Positions 39,898 through 44,959 of a DNA stretch of 44,959 bases are shown here, piece after piece. The notes under the pieces are model-generated. The model searched no databases and had not been told where the DNA came from. It worked only from the letters and a program-made list of their open reading frames with translations. The translations under genes and the position numbers were made by a program. Positions within the stretch are counted from its first letter, which is position 1. Every line of letters begins with the position of its first letter. Origin of the DNA: an uncultured Bacteroides sp. (GTDB lineage: Bacteria; Bacteroidota; Bacteroidia; Bacteroidales; Bacteroidaceae); contig NZ_CAJUHF010000027.1 in assembly GCF_910585845.1 (NCBI RefSeq), forward strand, positions 1 through 44,959, given 5' to 3'.

Positions 39898-41271
39898 TAA
39901 TGTCGTTTGTATATCGTCTATTTCAGCGCGGAAGGCCTTGTCTACTTCCCGTAACTCTTTGATTGTCTTGCAGGCGTGTAATACGGTAGCATGGTCCTTG
40001 TTTCCGATGAGGGTGCCTATCTTGGATGTAGAGAAATCCGTGTAGGTCTTGGCAAGATACATGGCTATTTGGCGTGCCTGTACTACTTCACGCTTCCGTG
40101 ACCGGGTGTGAATGGTGGCAGTATCCAAAGAGAAATGCTTGCATACCACGTTAATGATGTTGTCTACCGTAATCGTCTTGTTTTCGCTTCTAACCACCTT
40201 ACGTACGATGCGTTGCGCCAGCTCCATGTCGATCTCCTTATTATAGATGGTGGAATGGGCCATGATGGAGATGATGATACCTTCCAAGTCACGCACGCTA
40301 TCGCTGACATTTTCGGCGATGTAGTCTATTACCTCTTCGGGGAACTGCAGGCCATCGCGGTGTATCTTATTTCTTAAGATATTTTTACGCAATTCTACGG
40401 TCGGCTTTTCCAATTCGGCGACCATACCCCATTTGAAACGGGTAATCAGGCGTTCTTCCATACCTTGCAGCAATACGGGGGCTCGGTCTGAGGTCAGGAT
40501 AAGCTGTTTTCTGTTTTGGTGCAGATGGTTGAAGATATGGAAAAAGGTATTCTGGGTTTTGGTGACACCGGCAAATTCCTGAATATCATCAATGATCAAT
40601 ACATCGATAGACTGATAGAAGTTGATGAAGTCATTTGTTGTATTGTTACGCACGGAATCGGTGTATTGCACCTGAAACAAGTGTGCCGACACGTATAAAA
40701 CCCTTTTCTCAGGATACAGTTCCTTGATCTTCGTACCGATAGCGTTTGCCAGATGGGTTTTCCCCACTCCGGATGCTCCGTAGAAGAACAGCGGATTGAA
40801 GATGGTTTTAGCCGGATTTTGAGCGACGGCTTCCGCTACACTGCGAGAAAGTTTGTTGCTATAACCTTCAATAAATGTTTCAAAGTTATATTCCGGATTC
40901 AGATGCGGATCTAAATCCTTGATAGGAGCTTGCGGTATTTCTTTGCTGATAACTCTCTTTTGTGAAATAAGAGTGCGGGGAGTGGACTCCAAATCAATCG
41001 TAGTACGTGAACTTTTGTCCACCATCACATTGTATAATAACTTGGTGCCGTCTCCAATCACCTTATACAACGTCTTACGCAACAAGTCTACGTACTTGTC
41101 TTCTAAGAATTCATAGAAGAACTGACTTGGCACTTGCACGACCAATGTTCCGTCCTCATACTTCAATGGAGTGATGGGGAGAAACCAGGTTTTATATGCC
41201 TGATCTGGAACATTATCTCTGATGATTTCGAGACAACGGTTCCATAACCCGACATGATTCAATTCACTCAT
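39883..41271 (-). CDS. dnaA: Chromosomal replication initiator DnaA
   Basis: A 462-aa initiator ATPase. Domain I (about 1-80, LWNRCLEIIRDNVPDQAYKTWFLPI) mediates oligomer contacts. The AAA+ core has Walker A GASGVGKTH (near 167), Walker B VLIIDDIQ and sensor I LTSDRAP. Domain IV has the DNA-binding signature SRKREVVQARQIAMYLAKTYTDFSTSKIGTLIGNKDHATVLHAC. The length is normal. In several Bacteroides genomes dnaA is close to the annotated replication origin. The 351 bases upstream are AT-rich and hold a DnaA-box-like site, so oriC may be near, though this is not proven. Confidence 0.97.
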   Translation of the reverse strand: MSELNHVGLWNRCLEIIRDNVPDQAYKTWFLPITPLKYEDGTLVVQVPSQFFYEFLEDKYVDLLRKTLYKVIGDGTKLLYNVMVDKSSRTTIDLESTPRTLISQKRVISKEIPQAPIKDLDPHLNPEYNFETFIEGYSNKLSRSVAEAVAQNPAKTIFNPLFFYGASGVGKTHLANAIGTKIKELYPEKRVLYVSAHLFQVQYTDSVRNNTTNDFINFYQSIDVLIIDDIQEFAGVTKTQNTFFHIFNHLHQNRKQLILTSDRAPVLLQGMEERLITRFKWGMVAELEKPTVELRKNILRNKIHRDGLQFPEEVIDYIAENVSDSVRDLEGIIISIMAHSTIYNKEIDMELAQRIVRKVVRSENKTITVDNIINVVCKHFSLDTATIHTRSRKREVVQARQIAMYLAKTYTDFSTSKIGTLIGNKDHATVLHACKTIKELREVDKAFRAEIDDIQTTLKKQD

Positions 41272-41622
41272 AACGGCTTTAGATACATTTATTGATTAAG
41301 CAAAACTTCTACGTTTGCAAAATTGGCAATCTTATTTTGAAAAAACAAATGCGTTTTTTCTTGCTTTTCTGCTAAAAAGAATAATCACCTTACTTCCAGT
41401 TACTTATCTTTGCTCTCACAAATGACCTCTAAAAAACGGATTTGTGTTTTAGTAAGTCTTTGAATCCTAATTGAATATGTGTATAAACAGGTTTGCTTAA
41501 GACCGATAGAAATTTGTGAGAATGAAAAAATACTTTAGTTTCTGCACTGACAGGCTAGGGTTTTCCAATTCTATTCGATTTATATTCTTTATTTAGACTT
41601 ATTCTATTTAAGTGCTATCTTC
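41272..41622. other. AT-rich gap between dnaA and the MCE gene (possible origin-associated region)
   Basis: No supported gene is present. TGTGTATAA (41478-41486) fits the DnaA box consensus TTATnCACA on the opposite strand. The heptamer CACAAAT / ATTTGTG occurs three times (41417, 41440, 41512); the first two copies are inverted with a 16-base loop. TATCTTTG (41405-41412) resembles a rightward -7 box, but no gene follows in that direction. Only one consensus DnaA box is present, so this is at most a candidate part of an origin. Confidence 0.3.
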
Positions 41623-42519
41623 CTATTTGTCTTTTTTGCCGAACAAAGAGAAGTGGACATACCTTTTGGGATGCGCTTTCAGGTCTTCGAGAAGACTGGC
41701 GGCGTTGGCACTCGTGGCACTCAGGTTATTGTAGAGCGACGGGTCGTTCAGCAACAAGCCTATGGTGTTGTCCTTCCGTCCCAGTTGGTCGGTGAGCATT
41801 TTAACATTGTTCAGCGTAGAGTCGATTCGGGCAAATGAGGCGGCGTAGTCTATCTTTTTCAGGTTGTCGCTCATGACGGCGAAGTTTTCCCCGATGGTAT
41901 TCAACTTTTGCGTGAACTGCGGGATGTCTTTGCTCATGAGGCCTTGTAATTGCCGGCTGGTGACTTCCATGCTTGCCATGGTGTTCTGCACACTATGCAG
42001 GGTGTTGGCAAGGGCGGGGTCTCCGATCAGAGTATTCAGGGAAGCTAGGATGGAGTCCAGTTTGGGAAGCATCTTTTCCACTTGCGGCATGATCGTTGCC
42101 ACTTGTTCCATGATACCGTTGTTGACGTTGCCTTGCAGGGTGTCTCCCGTCATGTATCTTTCGCGTGGATTGTTGGCAAGCAGCAGATTCATCTTCACTC
42201 CTCCCATCAGTTCGGAAGCCAGTTCAGCGGTGCTGCCTTTCGGTATGCGCAGTTCGGGTTCCACGTCAATTTCCGCAATCACTTTCCCAGGTTGGGTATA
42301 GTCGTAGTAGAGATCGCGGACAATCCCCACGCGGAAACCGTCGGCGAAGACGGGACTTGATTTGGTCAGGCCGTTTATGTTCTGGAATTTTACATAAAAA
42401 TAGTTGGTTGGCTTGAACATGTGTATGCCTTTTAGGTAATTGATGCCGTACACCAATATGCAGAGGGCGATAATGCCTGCAATACCTATTCTGACTTCTT
42501 TAGTAAAATACTTCCTCAT
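41623..42519 (-). CDS. MCE/MlaD family lipid transport protein
   Basis: A 298-aa inner-membrane protein with one N-terminal helix (about 12-30, IGIAGIIALCILVYGINYLKG) and an MCE domain (about 36-115: YFYVKFQNINGLTKSSPVFADGFRVGIV, then IPKGSTAELASELMGGVKMNLLL). A long helical C-terminal part (about 130-280) has coiled-coil and periplasmic bridge character. MCE proteins form hexamers that shuttle phospholipids between inner and outer membrane with an ABC transporter; no MlaEF genes are adjacent here. It lies 19 bases downstream of the amidase gene in the same operon, a common Bacteroidetes arrangement. Confidence 0.92.
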   Translation of the reverse strand: MRKYFTKEVRIGIAGIIALCILVYGINYLKGIHMFKPTNYFYVKFQNINGLTKSSPVFADGFRVGIVRDLYYDYTQPGKVIAEIDVEPELRIPKGSTAELASELMGGVKMNLLLANNPRERYMTGDTLQGNVNNGIMEQVATIMPQVEKMLPKLDSILASLNTLIGDPALANTLHSVQNTMASMEVTSRQLQGLMSKDIPQFTQKLNTIGENFAVMSDNLKKIDYAASFARIDSTLNNVKMLTDQLGRKDNTIGLLLNDPSLYNNLSATSANAASLLEDLKAHPKRYVHFSLFGKKDK

Positions 42520-42538
42520 GATATCTTATGTCTTTTTT

Positions 42539-43807
42539 TTATTTGTTTCTATTCTTTTTAAATTCTCCGATGGCGGCATTGACGTTTGTCTTCTTGCCAT
42601 TCTTGAAGGCGATAATAAAGGCATCTTTGAACTTCGGAGTGATTTCTCGTTTGGTGCGTAACACTCTGTTGTAGTCCGTCGATGCACCATACGTATATTT
42701 GTAGATTCCTCCTTCTTTATAATGCTCTACGTTCTTTAGTCCTTTCAGTCGTTTGTCGTTGGGGGAAAGTAGGTGCGAGGAGGTGAGTATCTGTATCTTA
42801 AATACAGGAGCTGCGCTTCCGGTTGGTTTTCCGGAGGCATTTCTTGTATGGTTTCTTGTCTTGGCGCTGCCGTTGGCAGGTATAGTCGGTTGGCGGGAGG
42901 TTTCGCGGGATGGGGCAGGGTTGTCCTGTGCCATGTCCGGTTCTGCGGAAGCGGCATTTGCTTCTTCTGCGCGGTCGGCATCCGTATTTTCGGGCAATGG
43001 GGTTTGGCTGCTGCCGTTGAGCCGTATTTCCTGTTCGCGTTTGTAGGAGAGGAAGGCGCGGAAGATACCGTTGGCAAGTGTCGTACTACCGGCTTCCGAG
43101 TTGAGATAACGTTCCTCTTCCGGTTGTGATATGAAGCCAAGCTCCACCAAAATGCTGGGCATGGCACTGGCTTTCAGTACTAGAAAGCCGGCTTGATGCA
43201 CGCCGCGGTCTGCCCGTTTACAGGTCTGTCGGAATTCTTTCTGCACTAATGAGGCCAAGTGTACACTTTGCGACATATACTTGTCTTGCATGAACTCGAA
43301 GATAATGTAAGACTCCGCTGAGTTGGGATTGAATCCTGCGTACCGGGTCTTGTAGTCACTTTCGTATAAGATAACGGAGTTTTCCCGTTTTGCCACTTCC
43401 AGATTGGCGTCCGATTTTGCCAAACCGAGCGTCCAGGTAGAGGCTCCTTTGGCTGTCCGATTGTTGGCTATGGAGTTGGTATGGATGGAGATGAACAGGT
43501 CCGCCTTGGCATTGTTGGCAATCTCTGCCCGTCTGTCGAGGGGGATGAAAATGTCTCGTTCACGGGTATATATCACTTTCACGTCCGGACAGTTTCTTTT
43601 TATCTGTTTTCCCAGTTTCAGGGCAACGTTCAGGTTGATGGTCTTTTCTTTGGAGAACTTGCCTAAAGCACCAGGGTCATGCCCACCGTGTCCGGCATCG
43701 ATTACGACAATAAAATCCTTTGCCCCGGCACTGGTGGTGCAGAGAGGAGAGAGGAACAGCCCGAAGCAAGTACAGATATATAATATGTATCGTTTGTATA
43801 GTTTCAT
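42539..43807 (-). CDS. N-acetylmuramoyl-L-alanine amidase (AmiC-like)
   Basis: A 422-aa exported amidase that cuts the bond between MurNAc and L-Ala in peptidoglycan during cell separation. A signal peptide (about 1-29) ends near TTSAGAK. The Amidase_3 domain (about 30-260) shows the zinc ligands in VVIDAGHGGHDPGALG, the Glu of KEKTINL and the His of FISIHTNS, and the catalytic Glu in ILVELGFIS. A Pro/Ala/Thr-rich linker (about 265-330) leads to a C-terminal SPOR-like domain (FKIQILTSSHLLSPNDKRLKG...YKYTYGASTDYNRV) that may target septal peptidoglycan. It is followed by the MCE gene. Confidence 0.93.
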   Translation of the reverse strand: MKLYKRYILYICTCFGLFLSPLCTTSAGAKDFIVVIDAGHGGHDPGALGKFSKEKTINLNVALKLGKQIKRNCPDVKVIYTRERDIFIPLDRRAEIANNAKADLFISIHTNSIANNRTAKGASTWTLGLAKSDANLEVAKRENSVILYESDYKTRYAGFNPNSAESYIIFEFMQDKYMSQSVHLASLVQKEFRQTCKRADRGVHQAGFLVLKASAMPSILVELGFISQPEEERYLNSEAGSTTLANGIFRAFLSYKREQEIRLNGSSQTPLPENTDADRAEEANAASAEPDMAQDNPAPSRETSRQPTIPANGSAKTRNHTRNASGKPTGSAAPVFKIQILTSSHLLSPNDKRLKGLKNVEHYKEGGIYKYTYGASTDYNRVLRTKREITPKFKDAFIIAFKNGKKTNVNAAIGEFKKNRNK

Positions 43808-43914
43808 ACCAAAAGCCGATGCAAATGTAGTGGAATTTTGGAGAAAACTGATGTTTTGAATGAAGTTTTGTTACTTTATTATTCTGAAATGTGATACTTT
43901 TCTTCAAAACAGCT

Positions 43915-43922
43915 TAATTTTG
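43915..43922 (+). promoter_or_regulatory. -7 box of the BASS-type transporter gene
   Basis: TAATTTTG matches the -7 consensus, with a leader of about 22 bases. No clear -33 TTTG is present. Confidence 0.5.
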
Positions 43923-43950
43923 CACCCGCAAATTAAACAATGAAACAAGT

Positions 43951-44910
43951 ATGTTGGTTCGTTTTCTTAAGAACTGGACGTTGCCGCTGGCAATGATTAC
44001 GGGTACTTTGGGGTACTTTATTCTTGCGAATGTCCCTTTTCTAGCGCCCGCCAAACCCTATATTAATGAGCTGATTGCATATATTACCCCCTTGCTGATA
44101 TTTGTCCAGCTCCTGCTTACTTTCTGCAAGATAGAGAAGTGGAACGAATTGAAACCTAAAGCGTGGCATGGCTGGCTGCTTTTGTTCCAGGCATTTTCCT
44201 GCTTGGTGATAGCGGCTTTGTTGGTCTGCTGTCCGATGAACGAGACCTACCGCGAAGTGTTCGAAGGCGCGATGGTCTGTTTGATTTGTCCTACGGCTAC
44301 GGCTGCGGCCGTCATTACCGGTAAGTTGGGCGGCAGCGCATCCACGCTGACTACCTATACACTGCTTTCCAATCTGCTGGCGGCGGTAGCGGTTCCGTTG
44401 GTCTTCCCCTTGGTAGAGCCTCATGCGGGCATGGGCTTTTTTGCCGCTTTCTTGAAGATATTGAGTAAGGTCTTCCCCTTGTTGCTGTTTCCCTTTTGCA
44501 TGGCGTGGCTTCTGAAGATGTTCTTGCCGCCTGTGCACCGCTTCTTGCTGGGACTGCACGACCTTGCCTTCTACCTCTGGGGAGTGGCGCTTGCTATCGT
44601 CTCCGGACAGACTGTCCGTTCGCTGGTGGCGAGTGACGCACCGGCAGGTGTGGAGTGGCTGATTGCTTTTGCTGGACTGGCGGCTTGTTGCCTCCAGTTC
44701 TTTCTAGGCAAGAAGATTGGCGGACGTTATGACGACCGCATCAGCGGCGGACAGGCACTGGGGCAGAAGAATACAGTGCTTGCCATCTGGATGGCATACA
44801 CTTACCTCAACCCGCTCTCTTCGGTGGGACCAGGATCATATGTGCTGTGGCAAAATATCATCAATAGCTATCAGTTGTGGAAAAAGAGAAAAAATGAGAT
44901 AAAATATTAA
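43951..44910 (+). CDS. Bile acid:sodium symporter (BASS) family-like transporter
   Basis: A 319-aa polytopic membrane protein with eight to ten helices. The first half has the crossover-like region MVCLICPTATAAAVITGKLGGSASTLTTYTLLSNL, and the second half has GGQALGQKNTVLAIWMAYTYLNPLSSVGPGSYV. Both resemble the paired substrate-binding segments of BASS/SBF transporters. The substrate is not predictable; bile acids, keto acids and other organic anions are all known in the superfamily. It is divergent from the amidase gene and appears to be single. It ends next to a GAGCCTGTTTAAATTT repeat. Confidence 0.8.
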   Translation: MLVRFLKNWTLPLAMITGTLGYFILANVPFLAPAKPYINELIAYITPLLIFVQLLLTFCKIEKWNELKPKAWHGWLLLFQAFSCLVIAALLVCCPMNETYREVFEGAMVCLICPTATAAAVITGKLGGSASTLTTYTLLSNLLAAVAVPLVFPLVEPHAGMGFFAAFLKILSKVFPLLLFPFCMAWLLKMFLPPVHRFLLGLHDLAFYLWGVALAIVSGQTVRSLVASDAPAGVEWLIAFAGLAACCLQFFLGKKIGGRYDDRISGGQALGQKNTVLAIWMAYTYLNPLSSVGPGSYVLWQNIINSYQLWKKRKNEIKY

Positions 44911-44959
44911 GAGCCTGTTTAAATTTTCCTCAATAATAATCTTATAGTGGCTAATTTGA
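44911..44959. repeat. Copy of the GAGCCTGTTTAAATTT motif
   Basis: GAGCCTGTTTAAATTT (44911-44926) is the exact reverse complement of 325-340. It starts directly after the transporter stop codon. The rest of the window end is AT-rich with no gene. Confidence 0.6.

Noticed and set aside
41522..41596. 24-codon ORF in the dnaA-MCE gap (MKKYFSFCTD...)
   Set aside because: No promoter or domain; length and composition are compatible with chance in AT-rich DNA.

Overview
The window is a stretch of Bacteroides core chromosome. The evidence is: promoters of the Bacteroides form (TTTG at -33, TAnnTTTG at -7) in front of many genes; an RprX/RprY two-component system; the GTPase-deficient EF-G paralog EF-G2; class II ribonucleotide reductase; a large MalQ with starch-binding domains; and typical Bacteroidetes families (GLPGLI, DUF4286, CarboxypepD_reg-like outer-membrane barrel). 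I see no intact insertion sequence, prophage, CRISPR array or rRNA. I do not assign a species.

Layout. 1-5.3 kb: an untranslated leader region, EF-G2 (fusA2), then rprX-rprY. 5.3-7.4 kb: an unannotated 58-aa membrane protein and a MarR regulator (both leftward), then the rpsF-rpsR-rplI ribosomal operon. 7.4-9.8 kb: a palindromic repeat array, a small lipoprotein and an acyl-CoA ligase (leftward). 9.8-13.2 kb: mtaB, an LpxL-type lipid A acyltransferase and a GT2 glycosyltransferase. 13.2-16.9 kb: folB and tRNA-Ala(GGC) leftward, then DUF4286-ruvC and a lipoprotein pullulanase rightward. 17-21.2 kb: a tandem ABC ATPase, an LtaS-type phosphotransferase and a PAP2 phosphatase. 21.2-27.4 kb: an outer-membrane barrel and a GLPGLI protein facing away from a histidine kinase/response regulator pair; this looks like a self-contained sensing and envelope module. 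27.5-30.7 kb: rtcB and a WYL regulator, divergent, with a small ORF and a candidate operator between them, followed by an N-terminally truncated MscS channel. 30.7-33.2 kb: an EEP-family hydrolase and a beta-helix lipoprotein. 33.4-38.8 kb: malQ and nrdJ. 39.1-41.3 kb: a nitroreductase and dnaA, convergent. 41.6-44.9 kb: an MCE protein and an amidase leftward, then a BASS-type transporter.

The most interesting signals lie between the genes. (1) rpsR and rplI carry strong Shine-Dalgarno sequences in a lineage whose ribosome hides its anti-SD behind bS21, bS18 and bS6, which suggests a feedback loop for bS18. (2) Five loci carry repeats with a 21 or 22 bp period, two of them built from palindromes and one enclosed by perfect 25 bp inverted arms. 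(3) rtcB, a 32-codon ORF, a TGCGCAA/TTGCGCA inverted repeat and a WYL regulator form a candidate RNA-repair switch. (4) The GLPGLI/barrel/HK/RR module has a kinase whose H-box reads HELKRP. (5) malQ is preceded by a long two-part palindrome over its promoter and by a LacI-type CAAACGTTTG site.

All calls come from reading the sequence. No database search was run.
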